NCBI RefSeq assembly: GCF_022012295.1
Contig: NZ_JAKLTN010000001.1
Coordinates: 682,001-746,000, forward strand
DNA length: 64,000 bases
Source: Dechloromonas hankyongensis
Lineage (GTDB): Bacteria > Pseudomonadota > Gammaproteobacteria > Burkholderiales > Rhodocyclaceae
Reading direction: 5' to 3'
Position 1 is the first letter of the stretch; each line of letters begins with the position of its first letter. A program made the position numbers and the translations under genes. Below are positions 9,774 through 18,350 of the stretch, in pieces. The notes under the pieces were generated by a model. It did not search any database. It was not told where the DNA came from and was given only the letters and a program-made list of their open reading frames with translations.

Positions 9774-9931
9774 TGGGCCTTGGGGTGAGTGGTCGTGCTA
9801 ACATCCTTGGCAGGCGCTTTGTCGCTGCCGAGCAGCGGCTCCGACGGCGGGCCGGACGGCCTTTCGAGCTGGCCTCGCATGCCGCAGGCGGCAAGGCCAA
9901 GAATGATCAGTAGGGCAGCGATTCTGGACAT
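9770..9931 (-). CDS. lptM: LptM-type small lipoprotein (YifL family)
   Basis: A 53-residue frame directly upstream of lysA and overlapping its start (ATGA). The N-terminus is a lipoprotein signal: a short start, a hydrophobic run and the lipobox LAAC with Cys at residue 16, followed by Gly and the family pattern G-x-x-G-Q-L. The rest is Pro/Ser/Lys-rich. Small lipoproteins at this position, before lysA, belong to the LptM/YifL family, which supports maturation of the LPS translocon LptD in the outer membrane. Its stop-start overlap with lysA and its divergent position to cyaY are the classical arrangement. The gene is short, but signal, lipobox and context agree. Confidence 0.85.
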   Translation of the reverse strand: MSRIAALLIILGLAACGMRGQLERPSGPPSEPLLGSDKAPAKDVSTTTHPKAQ

Positions 9932-9972
9932 GTTCGGGGCGCTGTCAGCGAAGAGCGGGATGTTAGCACACC

Positions 9973-10290
9973 ATGGATGACAAGGATTTCAACCGCCTGG
10001 CCGAGACGACCCTCGCCAGGATAGAAGCGGGGCTCGAGGCGAGCGGCGCCGACCTGGATTTCGAATTGGGGGCGGGCGGCGTGCTGGAAATCGAATTTGC
10101 CGACGACAGCAAGATCATCGTCAATCGACACGGCGTGAACCAGGAAATCTGGGTTGCCGCCCGGGCCGGCGGCTTCCATTTCCGGTGGGATGGCTCGGTT
10201 TGGCGTGACACGCGGGACAACGCCGAGTTGCTCGACAAGCTGTCGCAGCTCGCCAGCCAGCAGGCCGGCGAGTCGGTCGATCTGCGCTGA
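9973..10290 (+). CDS. cyaY: Iron-sulfur cluster assembly protein CyaY (frataxin)
   Basis: 105 residues. The frataxin fold is evident: an acidic first helix (MDDKDFNRLAETTLARIEAGLE), acidic strand residues (ADLDFELGAGGVLEIEFADDSKIIVNRH), the highly conserved QEIWVAARAGGFHF and W-RD near the end. Frataxin binds iron through the acidic ridge and modulates cysteine desulfurase IscS activity. It is divergent from lptM with only 41 bp between the start codons, so both promoters must be very compact or overlap coding DNA. No clear ribosome site precedes the ATG. It converges on ponA, whose stop is immediately adjacent. Confidence 0.92.
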   Translation: MDDKDFNRLAETTLARIEAGLEASGADLDFELGAGGVLEIEFADDSKIIVNRHGVNQEIWVAARAGGFHFRWDGSVWRDTRDNAELLDKLSQLASQQAGESVDLR

Positions 10291-12603
10291 TCAGTCGCTG
10301 GGCGGCGTGCTGAGGTCGGGCTTGGGCAACGGAGCCGCATCGCCGGCCTCTTCCTCCGGCGGACGTTCCTTGAAGTTCTCGGCGTAGATATACGTCCGTT
10401 CGCGTCCTTCGCCAACAGCGACCAGGCCTTCCGGCGCCTGCGGCAATTGCATCGGCACATCCTTCAGGGCGCGGTTCATGTAGCCGATCCAGATCGGTAG
10501 CGCCGCGACGCCGCCGGTTTCTTTGTCGCCCAGCTTCTTCGGTTGGTCGAAACCGATCCACGCGCAGCCGGCGACGGTCATCTGGTAACCGCAGAACCAG
10601 GCATCGACGTATTCGTTGGTGGTGCCCGTCTTGCCGGCCAGATCATGGCGTTTCAGGATGGCCGAGGCCTTGGCGGCGGTACCGTAGATGGTGACGTCGC
10701 GCAGCATGGTGTCCATCATGAAGGCGTTGCGCGGGTCGATGGCGCGGATGGCTTCGTTGCCGGCCTCGATTTCGGCCGAGCGGGCCACGACCTGGTCGCG
10801 CTCGTCGCGAATTTCGCGGACGACGAAGGGATTCACCTTGTAGCCGCCATTGGCGAACACCGAATAGCCGCTCACCATCTGCCACGGGGTGACCGACCCG
10901 GCGCCCAGGGCCATGGTCAGGTAGGGCGGGTGCTTGGCGGCATCGAAACCGAAGCGCGTCGCGTAATCCTGGGCGTAGTTGGTGCCGATGGCCTGCAGGA
11001 TGCGGATCGACACCATGTTCTTGGATTTGGCGAGCGCCGTGCGCATCTTCATCGGGCCTTCGTACTTGCCGTCGTAGTTGTGCGGCTCCCACGCCTGGGC
11101 GCCGGTCTGACTAGCCGGAATGACGATCGGTTCATCGGCGATCACGCTGTTCGGGCTGTAGCCCTTCTCCAGCGAGGCGGAGTAGATGAAGGGCTTGAAG
11201 CTGGAACCCGGCTGACGCCAGGCCTGGGTGACGTGGTTGAACTTGTTACGATTGAAGTCGAAACCGCCGACCAGGGCGCGGATCGCACCGTCCTGCGGCG
11301 AGATGGCGACGAAGGCCGACTCGACTTCCGGCAGTTGGCTGATCTGCCAGCTGCCCTTGTCATCCTTTTGCAGGCGGATGACGGCGCCGCGTTTCAGGCG
11401 CTTGTTGGGGGGCGCCTTGTCGTCGAGCATCTTGGCGGCGAACTTGGTGGCGTCGCCAGTCAGGGTGACGATTTCGCCCCCCTTGCGGTAGGCGCGGATC
11501 TGCTTGGCATCGGCGGCGAGGACCAGGGCCGGGATCAGGTCGCCGGTGTCGGCGATGTCCTGCAGGGCCTCGTCGATGGATTCATCCTGGTCGGACTTGA
11601 TGTCGCTCATGTCGAGATAGGATTCGGCGCCACGGTAGCCATGCCGCCGGTCATAGTCCATGACGCCCTTGCGCAGGCTGTTGTAGGCAGCCTCCTGTTC
11701 GGCCTTGATGATCGTGGTGTAAACCTTCATGCCGCGCGAATAGATTTCCTCGGGGAAGCGCTCGGCCGTGATCTGGCGGGCCATTTCGGCGACGTATTCA
11801 GCGTGGACCGCATAGCCGGCCAGCTCGCGCTTGACGACCAGCGGTTCCTTGAGGGCGGCGGCATGCTGGGTGGCGGAGATGTAGCCCAGTTCGTGCATGC
11901 GGCGCAGCACATATTGCTGGCGGATCTTGGCGCGGGTCGGGTTGACGATGGGGTTGTAGGCCGACGGGGCCTTGGGCAGGCCAGCCAGCATCGCGGCTTC
12001 GGCAATGGAGATGTCCTTGAGCGGTTTGCCGAAGTAGATTTGCGCCGCCGCGGCGAATCCGTAGGCGCGCTGACCGAGGAATATCTGGTTGATATACAGC
12101 TCGAAAATCTGGTCCTTGCTCAGGTTGCTTTCTATCTTGAACGACAGCAGGGCCTCGTACAGCTTGCGGGTGTAGGTCTTTTCGCCGGTCAGGAAGAAGT
12201 TGCGGGCAACCTGCTGGGTAATGGTCGACGCCCCCTGGCGTTTGCCTCCACCGATCAGGTTGGCGCCGGCGGCGCGCAGAATGCCCGTGTAGTCGATACC
12301 GCCATGCTGGTAGAAGCGATCGTCCTCGGCGGCCAGGATGGCATTCTTCATGATGGGTGGGACGTCCTGAATGGCCACGACGGCCCTGCGTTCCTCGCCA
12401 TATTCACCGATCAGAAATCCATCCGCGGTATACACGCGCAGCGGTATCTTCGGGCGGTAGTCGGTCAGTACCTCAAGGGACGGCAGGTTCGGATAGGTCA
12501 GTACCAGTACGATCAACACCATCGCTATACCAATGGCGACCAGTCCAAGCAGGAATATGACAGGGTACAGGATTAGGCGTAGCGTGGACGGTATCGGAGG
12601 CAC
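10291..12603 (-). CDS. ponA: Penicillin-binding protein 1A (peptidoglycan glycosyltransferase/transpeptidase)
   Basis: About 770 residues from GTG 12603; in-frame ATGs at 12651 and 12699 would add 16 and 32 residues. I prefer the shorter form because a TATAAT box (12635-12640) lies just upstream of it, so the longer starts would not be transcribed from that promoter; the ribosome site is weak. A single N-terminal membrane helix precedes the glycosyltransferase domain with EDDRFYQHGG and QGASTITQQVARN. The transpeptidase has the active serine in GSSFKPFIY, the SKN motif and the KTGTT box. It polymerises and cross-links peptidoglycan on the periplasmic face. It diverges from pilM, the order commonly seen in proteobacteria. 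Confidence 0.92.
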   Translation of the reverse strand: MPPIPSTLRLILYPVIFLLGLVAIGIAMVLIVLVLTYPNLPSLEVLTDYRPKIPLRVYTADGFLIGEYGEERRAVVAIQDVPPIMKNAILAAEDDRFYQHGGIDYTGILRAAGANLIGGGKRQGASTITQQVARNFFLTGEKTYTRKLYEALLSFKIESNLSKDQIFELYINQIFLGQRAYGFAAAAQIYFGKPLKDISIAEAAMLAGLPKAPSAYNPIVNPTRAKIRQQYVLRRMHELGYISATQHAAALKEPLVVKRELAGYAVHAEYVAEMARQITAERFPEEIYSRGMKVYTTIIKAEQEAAYNSLRKGVMDYDRRHGYRGAESYLDMSDIKSDQDESIDEALQDIADTGDLIPALVLAADAKQIRAYRKGGEIVTLTGDATKFAAKMLDDKAPPNKRLKRGAVIRLQKDDKGSWQISQLPEVESAFVAISPQDGAIRALVGGFDFNRNKFNHVTQAWRQPGSSFKPFIYSASLEKGYSPNSVIADEPIVIPASQTGAQAWEPHNYDGKYEGPMKMRTALAKSKNMVSIRILQAIGTNYAQDYATRFGFDAAKHPPYLTMALGAGSVTPWQMVSGYSVFANGGYKVNPFVVREIRDERDQVVARSAEIEAGNEAIRAIDPRNAFMMDTMLRDVTIYGTAAKASAILKRHDLAGKTGTTNEYVDAWFCGYQMTVAGCAWIGFDQPKKLGDKETGGVAALPIWIGYMNRALKDVPMQLPQAPEGLVAVGEGRERTYIYAENFKERPPEEEAGDAAPLPKPDLSTPPSD

Positions 12604-12634
12604 AGTATTCAGGGGTAAAAATGGCGTGGCGCCG

Positions 12635-12640
12635 ATTATA
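12635..12640 (-). promoter_or_regulatory. Candidate -10 box for ponA
   Basis: A perfect TATAAT on the minus strand, 31 bp upstream of the preferred GTG start of ponA. A -35 hexamer is poor (TTCACG at a 19-bp spacing is the best I see), so this is a candidate only. Confidence 0.35.
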
Positions 12641-12761
12641 CGCTGGGCCATTTTCCGGCCGTGAAAATGCTTTACATGCCTATAGCTTGTTGCTAGCATC
12701 TGAAGTGAATTATTGGTTGTTTTTGTAACTTCGTAATCCGTAAGGACTTTTTGGGGGTCTG

Positions 12762-13847
12762 GTGGGCTTCGATATCTCGGCGTTGTTAAATCCTAAGGCG
12801 CACTCCCTATTCGGCCTGGACATCAGTTCGTCCGCCGTCAAGATGGTCGAGTTGACTGCTAACGGGAAAGACGGCTATCGCGTTGAGCGCTACACCATAG
12901 AGGTGTTGCCCAAAGATGCGGTGTCCGATGGCAATATCGCGAACCTGGATGGTGTCGTTGATTGTGTCAAGCGTGCCTGGAAGCGCATGGGTACGTCGAC
13001 CCGCAATGTCGCCATGGCCTTGCCCGGGTCTGCGGTCATTACGAAAAAAATCATCGTGCCGGCCGGTTTGCGCGACGATGAGCTTGAGGCTCAGGTTGAA
13101 ACCGAGGCGAACCAGTACATTCCGTTCGCCATCGACGAAGTCAATCTGGACTATCAGGTGATCGGGCCTGCCCCGGCAGTACCGGACGAACTCGAGGTGC
13201 TGATTGCCGCGTCGAAGAAGGAGCGCGTCGAAGACCGCGTTGCGGTAGCCGATGCGGCTGGCTTGAAGGCGACGGTCGTCGATGTCGAATCTTTCGCGAC
13301 GCTGGCGGCTTTCGAACTGATCGAGCGCCAGTTGCCGGAAGCCGGCAAGAATCAGGTCGTGGCGCTGATCGACGCCGGCGCCAATGTGATGAATCTGACC
13401 GTGCTGCGCAACGGTCAACAGGTTTATGCCCGCGAACAGGCTTTCGGTGGCGGCCAGCTGACCCAGGATATCTCCCGCCATTACGGTATGAGCATCGAAG
13501 ATGCAGAAGCCGCCAAGCGTGCGGGAAATCTGCCCGAGGGCTACGAAATCGAGTTGCTGAATCCGTTCATGGAGAACCTAGCGCTGGAAGTGTCCCGGGC
13601 GCTTCAGTTCTTCTTCACTTCGACCCAGTACAACCAAGTCGACCATATCGTTCTCGCCGGTGGTTGCGCCGTGATCCCCGGAATCGACGAGGTGGTGGCG
13701 ACGCGAACGCAGGTCAATACCCTGATCGCCAATCCGTTTGCCAATATGGTGCTGTCTGACCGCGTACGGGCGAAAAGCCTGCTGGCCGATGCTTCCTCGC
13801 TGATGGTGGCGTGCGGTCTGGCGTTGCGGAGGTTCGATCCATCATGA
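12762..13847 (+). CDS. pilM: Type IV pilus inner-membrane platform protein PilM
   Basis: 361 residues from GTG 12762 with a G-rich ribosome site (GGGGG) just upstream. PilM is an actin-like ATPase-fold protein that sits on the cytoplasmic face and binds the N-terminus of PilN. The actin-like signature GLDISSSAVKMVEL is near residue 18, phosphate-binding ALIDAGANVMNLTVL near residue 205, and IVLAGGCAVIPGIDEVV near residue 297. It is the first gene of pilMNOPQ; every junction in this operon is an ATGA or GTGA overlap. It is divergent from ponA across about 160 bp. Confidence 0.95.
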   Translation: MGFDISALLNPKAHSLFGLDISSSAVKMVELTANGKDGYRVERYTIEVLPKDAVSDGNIANLDGVVDCVKRAWKRMGTSTRNVAMALPGSAVITKKIIVPAGLRDDELEAQVETEANQYIPFAIDEVNLDYQVIGPAPAVPDELEVLIAASKKERVEDRVAVADAAGLKATVVDVESFATLAAFELIERQLPEAGKNQVVALIDAGANVMNLTVLRNGQQVYAREQAFGGGQLTQDISRHYGMSIEDAEAAKRAGNLPEGYEIELLNPFMENLALEVSRALQFFFTSTQYNQVDHIVLAGGCAVIPGIDEVVATRTQVNTLIANPFANMVLSDRVRAKSLLADASSLMVACGLALRRFDPS

Positions 13848-14413
13848 TTCGCATCAACCTCCTCCCCCATCGTGAAGAGGCCAAGAAGGCGCGGCGTGAG
13901 CAGTTTTTCGTGCTGACCGGCTTGGTATTTGTGCTTGCGGCACTAATCGTTTTTGCCGGCTACACGCTGATTGGCAATGCGATCAGCAATCAGGACGGTT
14001 CGAACGAGTTCCTTAAAAAGGAAATTGCCGTTCTGGACAAACAGCTTGATCAGATCAAGCGTCTTAAAGAGCAGACCCAGGCACTTCTGGCGCGAAAGCA
14101 GGTCATCGAGAATCTGCAGCGTGACCGTGGCGAGACGGTCTATCTGTTGAGCGAACTGGTCAAACAGGTTCCCGAGGGTATCTATCTGAAATCCGTCAAA
14201 CAGGATGGTCTGAAGGTCAATATCGTTGGCCATGCCCAGTCGAACGCACGGATTTCGGCCTTGATGCGGAATCTAGATGCTTCGCCGTGGATGGAGCAAC
14301 CGCAACTGCTGGAAAGCAAGGCGGTTGTCGCCAATGGGCGCCGGGTCTATGAGTTCGGTATGAACTTTGTGCTTACCCGAATCAAGCCTGAAGACGAAAA
14401 GGGGAAAAAGTGA
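13844..14413 (+). CDS. pilN: Type IV pilus assembly protein PilN
   Basis: 189 residues from ATG 13844, overlapping the pilM stop. It begins MIRINLLPHREE, the conserved INLLP motif that docks into PilM, followed by one membrane helix (residues about 22-44) and a coiled-coil plus ferredoxin-like periplasmic domain. It forms the inner-membrane alignment complex with PilO and PilP. The extended in-frame start at 13811 lies inside pilM and is discarded. Length and gene order are normal. Confidence 0.95.
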   Translation: MIRINLLPHREEAKKARREQFFVLTGLVFVLAALIVFAGYTLIGNAISNQDGSNEFLKKEIAVLDKQLDQIKRLKEQTQALLARKQVIENLQRDRGETVYLLSELVKQVPEGIYLKSVKQDGLKVNIVGHAQSNARISALMRNLDASPWMEQPQLLESKAVVANGRRVYEFGMNFVLTRIKPEDEKGKK

Positions 14414-15075
14414 AAGCACCGTCCATCTCCTTACCGAAGATAGACCTCCGGTCTATTGCGGATGATTTCCGCTTCATGAACCCGAATGATCCAGGTTCAT
14501 GGCCCTTGATCCCCAAGATTGTCATCTTGGTCGGGTTGTTCGCCGTCATCGTGGCGGCTGGCTGGTGGTTTGTCTGGAACGATCAATTTGCCGAGTTGGA
14601 AACAAAGGGACAGGAAGAGCAGACCTTAAAGCAGCAATACCTCGACAAGAAGCGCCAAGCAGTCAATCTGGATCTCTACGTTCAACAATTGGCGGAAATT
14701 GATCGTTCGTTTGGAGCACTGTTAAAGCAGTTGCCCGATAAGTCCGAAATCGAGGCACTTCTGATCGAGATTAACCAAGCCGGTTTGGGTCGGGGGCTGC
14801 AGTTCGAATTGTTCAAGCCCGGCCAGGAGCAAATCAAGGACTTCTATGCCGAGTTGCCGATTACCGTGAAAATCAATGGCGGTTATCACGATTTCGGCGC
14901 ATTTGCAGCCGATATTGCCAAGCTACCTCGCATCGTCACGCTGAATAATATTTCCATTGCCCCAATACGAGACGGAGGACAATTGTCCCTCGATGCGACA
15001 ACCAAAACCTTCCGTTATCTGGATGAAGAGGAGGTTGCTAAGCAGAAGAAGGCAGCGCAAGGAGCGAAGAAGTGA
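14410..15075 (+). CDS. pilO: Type IV pilus assembly protein PilO
   Basis: 221 residues from GTG 14410, whose GTGA overlaps the pilN stop. A short cytoplasmic segment precedes one membrane helix (WPLIPKIVILVGLFAVIVAA, about residues 35-57). A coiled coil (about 60-100) and a periplasmic ferredoxin-like domain follow, with conserved LLKQLPDKSEIEALLIEINQ and NGGYHDFGAFAADIAKLPRIV. It heterodimerises with PilN and links the cytoplasmic motor to PilP/PilQ. Family, length and position agree fully. Confidence 0.95.
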   Translation: MKAPSISLPKIDLRSIADDFRFMNPNDPGSWPLIPKIVILVGLFAVIVAAGWWFVWNDQFAELETKGQEEQTLKQQYLDKKRQAVNLDLYVQQLAEIDRSFGALLKQLPDKSEIEALLIEINQAGLGRGLQFELFKPGQEQIKDFYAELPITVKINGGYHDFGAFAADIAKLPRIVTLNNISIAPIRDGGQLSLDATTKTFRYLDEEEVAKQKKAAQGAKK

Positions 15076-15617
15076 AACGACTATTGCTCATTGCCCTCTG
15101 CGGCGCTTTGGGAGCTTGCGCCGGCGGAGAGCACGAAGACATGAAACAGTGGATGGCCGAGAATACCAAGGATATGCGGGGTAACGTGCCAAAACTGCCG
15201 GATGTCAAGCCGTATGAGCCGGTTCCCTATGACATGGATGGGATGCTGGATCCCTTCAAGCCGAGCAAAATAGAACCGGAATCTCGATATAAACAGCTTG
15301 CCGGCAAGGGCGGGGCGTTCCAGCCTGATTTTGAGGCCCGGGAGATCCGAAACAGCATGCTCGAGAAATATCCGATAGAGTCACTCAAGATGATCGGCTA
15401 CATGAATGTCAACAAACGGCCGATGGCTGTCATCCAGGTTGAAGACAAGGTCAAGCAGGTCAAGGTTGGCGACTACATGGGTCTTGATTTCGGTATGGTG
15501 ACCCAGATTTCAGATACCGAAGTGCAATTGCGGGAATTGATACAGGATTCTGCTGGTGACTGGAGTGAACGCAAGAGTTCGCTCTATCTGCAGAGCAAGG
15601 AGGGAAGCAAGAAATGA
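15072..15617 (+). CDS. pilP: Type IV pilus lipoprotein PilP
   Basis: 181 residues from GTG 15072, overlapping pilO by GTGA. The signal ends in the lipobox LGAC (Cys 16), so the protein is lipid-anchored. A flexible linker with the conserved RDPFxP-like segment (DGMLDPFKPSKIEPES) leads to the C-terminal beta domain with SLKMIGYMNVNKRPMAVIQ and VGDYMGLDFGMVTQI. PilP bridges the PilN/PilO complex to the secretin PilQ. Nothing unusual is seen apart from a lower GC content than in the flanking metabolic genes. Confidence 0.95.
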   Translation: MKRLLLIALCGALGACAGGEHEDMKQWMAENTKDMRGNVPKLPDVKPYEPVPYDMDGMLDPFKPSKIEPESRYKQLAGKGGAFQPDFEAREIRNSMLEKYPIESLKMIGYMNVNKRPMAVIQVEDKVKQVKVGDYMGLDFGMVTQISDTEVQLRELIQDSAGDWSERKSSLYLQSKEGSKK

Positions 15618-17743
15618 AATTCATCAAACAAGCAGTGGCCGCTTTTGTGGTGTGTCTTGCTTTATTCCCGCCTGCTCGTGCGGAGGTGCAGCCGTCAAAC
15701 ACGATCGAGGCTGTCAATGTGGCGCAGCAGGGCAACGAGATTGCGCTGCGCATAGACATGAAGGAACCTCTTTCGGCTCCTCCGCCAGGGTTTAGTGTGG
15801 CAAATCCAGCCAAAATTGCCTTGGATTTTCAGTTGACCGGCAATGGCTTAGGAAAAAATAGCCAAGTCTTTAACCAAGGCGACTTGCGGAGCATGAATGT
15901 GGTCCAGGTTGGTGACCGCACGCGTGTGGTGTTGAACCTCGCTAAAAGCCTCAACTACAAGACACGGCTTGAGGGTAAATCCCTCTACGTGACACTGACG
16001 CCAGTTGAGCGAGTCGCAGATTCGGGTGCCGCCCGTTCTACTCGTTTTGCGGAGGAGAGCTTGATAGGAGCAAAGCATTCGGTCAGCGATGTAATGTTTC
16101 GCCGTGGCAAGGATGGTGAGGGTCGCGTCATTGTTGATTTAAGTGACTCCGGAACGGGTATTGATATCCGCCAGCAAGGACCGAATTTGGTTGTCGACTT
16201 CATGAAAACCTCGGTCCCGGACCGACTTCGCCGGAAGCTGGACGTTACCGATTTTGCTACTCCCGTAACAACGGTGGAAACCAAAGCAAACGGTGACAAT
16301 GTGCGCATGGTAATTTCGCCCAAGGGCCTGTGGGAGCACAACGCCTATCAGAGCGACAACCAGTTTATCGTTGAGGTTAAGCGAATTATCGAGGATCCCA
16401 ATAAACTCGTGCAGGGGGCGAAGATCGGATACCAGGGGCCGCGAGTCAGTATTAATTACCAAAACGGCGATGTACGTGCCTTGTTGCGCTTGATGGCTGA
16501 GGAACTCGGTTTGAATGCCGTGATTAGCGAAACTGTTTCGGGAACTACGACGCTTGTCTTGAAAGATGTCCCTGCTGATCAGGTCATTGATATCATTTTC
16601 CAGCAAAAGGGTCTCGATATGCGAAAGAAGGGCAACATCATCATGATTGCCCCACGAGACGAGATTGCGACACGTGAAAAATTGGAATTTGAATCAAAGC
16701 AGCAGATTAGCGAACTTGAGCCGCTTAAACTTGAGCAATTTCAGTTGAATTATCAGAAAGCTGCAGATGTGGCCCGACTCTTGGCTGGTGTGGTGGCGGG
16801 AGGTGCACCTGGAGCGACACAACGTATTTTGAGCAAGCGCGGTAGTGCTGTTGCAGACCCGCAATCCAATATCATTTTTATAAACGATATTGCTTCCAAG
16901 CTTGATGAGATTCGTTCTTTTATCAGCGCGATTGATATTGGAGCACGCCAAGTACTAATTGAAGCTCGGGTGGTGGAGGCGAGTGATAGCTTTAACCGGA
17001 GTATTGGTGCAAAACTGAATTTCTTGAACCAGAAGCAAAGTATGCTTGGTGGTAGTGGTTGGAACGTTACCGGCGGTAGGATCACACCAGGAACAACAAC
17101 TCCTACGGTAACAAATCCGACACAAACAACCCCTCAGACTATTGGGGTCAATCTGCCTTCATACACTTCTACAGGGGGTACATTGGCGTTGTCGTTGTTC
17201 AATTCGAGCCTTACCAAGTTTCTGAACCTCGAAATTGCCGCTCTTGAGTCAGACGGCATCGGTAAGATCATTTCTAGTCCGCGGGTTATTACAGCCAACA
17301 ACGTTAAGGCAAAAATCGAGGATGGTACTGAGGTGCCGTATGTGACAACTCAGACCTCTGGGACTGCAATTACCCAGACTGTGAGCTTCAAACCCGCCAA
17401 ACTTTCTCTGGAAGCGACGCCGCAGATTACTCCGGAGGGGACGGTGCGCATGGCCTTGGTTGTGAAGAAAGAGGAGCCGGATTGGACAAGGGCTGTTCTG
17501 GGTAATCCGCCAATTAAGAGTTCTATCGTCGAAACTAACGTGGTTGTCGAAAATGGTGGAACGGTGGTGATTGGTGGTGTGTTTATTACAAACACGCAGG
17601 ACACCGTAGAAAAAGTGCCGCTTCTGGGAGATATCCCGTTCCTTGGCTGGCTGTTCAAGTATAAGAACGATACTGGCAGTCGGCGTGAGTTGCTGGTATT
17701 TATCACTCCACGGGTTATATCTGATAAGACGCGTTTCGATTGA
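15614..17743 (+). CDS. pilQ: Type IV pilus secretin PilQ
   Basis: 709 residues. A signal peptide (cleaved near residue 23) is followed by two AMIN domains (about residues 28-130 and 150-255) that bind peptidoglycan, an N0/STN domain (GDVRALLRLMAEELGLN, about 290-355), an N1 domain and the secretin core (about 440-709) with VEASDSFNRSIGAKLNF, SSPRVITANNVKAKIEDGTEVPY and VPLLGDIPFLGWLFK. It forms the outer-membrane pore for the pilus. A Thr/Pro-rich insert of about 25 residues sits inside the secretin core (around 17075-17155). Codon choice here is visibly AT-richer than in gltBD or hslVU. A strong terminator follows, ending the operon. Confidence 0.95.
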   Translation: MKFIKQAVAAFVVCLALFPPARAEVQPSNTIEAVNVAQQGNEIALRIDMKEPLSAPPPGFSVANPAKIALDFQLTGNGLGKNSQVFNQGDLRSMNVVQVGDRTRVVLNLAKSLNYKTRLEGKSLYVTLTPVERVADSGAARSTRFAEESLIGAKHSVSDVMFRRGKDGEGRVIVDLSDSGTGIDIRQQGPNLVVDFMKTSVPDRLRRKLDVTDFATPVTTVETKANGDNVRMVISPKGLWEHNAYQSDNQFIVEVKRIIEDPNKLVQGAKIGYQGPRVSINYQNGDVRALLRLMAEELGLNAVISETVSGTTTLVLKDVPADQVIDIIFQQKGLDMRKKGNIIMIAPRDEIATREKLEFESKQQISELEPLKLEQFQLNYQKAADVARLLAGVVAGGAPGATQRILSKRGSAVADPQSNIIFINDIASKLDEIRSFISAIDIGARQVLIEARVVEASDSFNRSIGAKLNFLNQKQSMLGGSGWNVTGGRITPGTTTPTVTNPTQTTPQTIGVNLPSYTSTGGTLALSLFNSSLTKFLNLEIAALESDGIGKIISSPRVITANNVKAKIEDGTEVPYVTTQTSGTAITQTVSFKPAKLSLEATPQITPEGTVRMALVVKKEEPDWTRAVLGNPPIKSSIVETNVVVENGGTVVIGGVFITNTQDTVEKVPLLGDIPFLGWLFKYKNDTGSRRELLVFITPRVISDKTRFD

Positions 17744-17761
17744 TGCCAATGTGATTTGTCC

Positions 17762-17790
17762 AAAAAGGCCGGCAGATGCCGGCCTTTTTT
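17762..17790 (+). terminator. Rho-independent terminator after pilQ
   Basis: A GC-rich stem GGCCGGC / GCCGGCC with a short AGAT loop is flanked by A5 and T6 tracts. It lies 18 nt after the pilQ stop and ends the pil operon before aroK. Confidence 0.85.
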
Positions 17791-17816
17791 GTGTCCCTTC
17801 AAGACTCGGCTAAAAT
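17789..17816 (+). promoter_or_regulatory. Candidate aroK promoter (leaderless layout)
   Basis: TTGTGT (17789-17794), 16-bp spacer, TAAAAT (17811-17816). The predicted transcription start falls at or next to GTG 17823, the start codon of aroK, and no ribosome site is visible, so the transcript may be leaderless. The -35 match is weak and overlaps the pilQ terminator tail. Confidence 0.35.
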
Positions 17817-17822
17817 TCCGGC

Positions 17823-18350
17823 GTGGAACAACATCGAAATATCTACTTGGTTGGCCTGATGGGGGCTGGCAAGACGACTGTCGGGCGTATGCTGGCCAAG
17901 CGTTTAGGCCGGCCATTCTTGGATTCCGACCATGAAATCGTCGAACGAACTGGGGTTCCGATTCCTACCATCTTTGAAATAGAGGGTGAGGACGGCTTCC
18001 GTCGGCGCGAGGCGCAGACCATCCATGACCTAACTGGAGGGGGGGGCCTAGTACTGGCAACAGGGGGGGGCGTCGTCATCAATCCGGAAAATCGACGCCG
18101 CTTGAACGAGACGGGATGGGTTGTCTATCTGAACGTCCCGCCGCGGCTGTTGTACGAGAGGACGCGCCACGATCGGAATCGCCCGTTGCTGCATGTGGAA
18201 GATCCGTTGGCTAAACTCGAGGAACTTCACGCGATACGGGATCCTCTGTACCGAGAGGCGGCCCATATCGTGGTCGATGGCTCGCACCTGGTGGCGGCCG
18301 GTATCGTTCAGCATCTATTGAGAGAATTCAACCGTTTATGCAAAGCTTGA
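17823..18350 (+). CDS. aroK: Shikimate kinase
   Basis: 175 residues, normal length. It phosphorylates shikimate at O3 with ATP in the pathway to aromatic amino acids. Walker [12 protein letters not shown] is at residues 11-21, the shikimate-binding [11 protein letters not shown] at about 38-48, [12 protein letters not shown] at about 59-70, LATGGGVV at about 79-86, and the lid arginines in RNRPLL. Start GTG 17823 is the only start that keeps the first strand; no Shine-Dalgarno is seen. Two runs of eight G encode the Gly-rich stretches near residues 73 and 81, an unusual repetition of GGG codons. The gene overlaps aroB by 13 nt. Confidence 0.95.
   Translation: MEQHRNIYLVGLMGAGKTTVGRMLAKRLGRPFLDSDHEIVERTGVPIPTIFEIEGEDGFRRREAQTIHDLTGGGGLVLATGGGVVINPENRRRLNETGWVVYLNVPPRLLYERTRHDRNRPLLHVEDPLAKLEELHAIRDPLYREAAHIVVDGSHLVAAGIVQHLLREFNRLCKA
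18039..18070. repeat. Pair of G8 homopolymer tracts within aroK
   Basis: Runs of exactly eight G at 18039-18046 and 18063-18070, 16 nt apart, inside the aroK coding region. Each encodes part of a Gly run using GGG codons, which are otherwise scarce here compared with GGC. Confidence 0.9.

Noticed and set aside
10543..12576. 677-codon frame on the plus strand opposite ponA
   Set aside because: Antisense shadow of ponA; composition is Gly/Asp/Val-rich without domain features.
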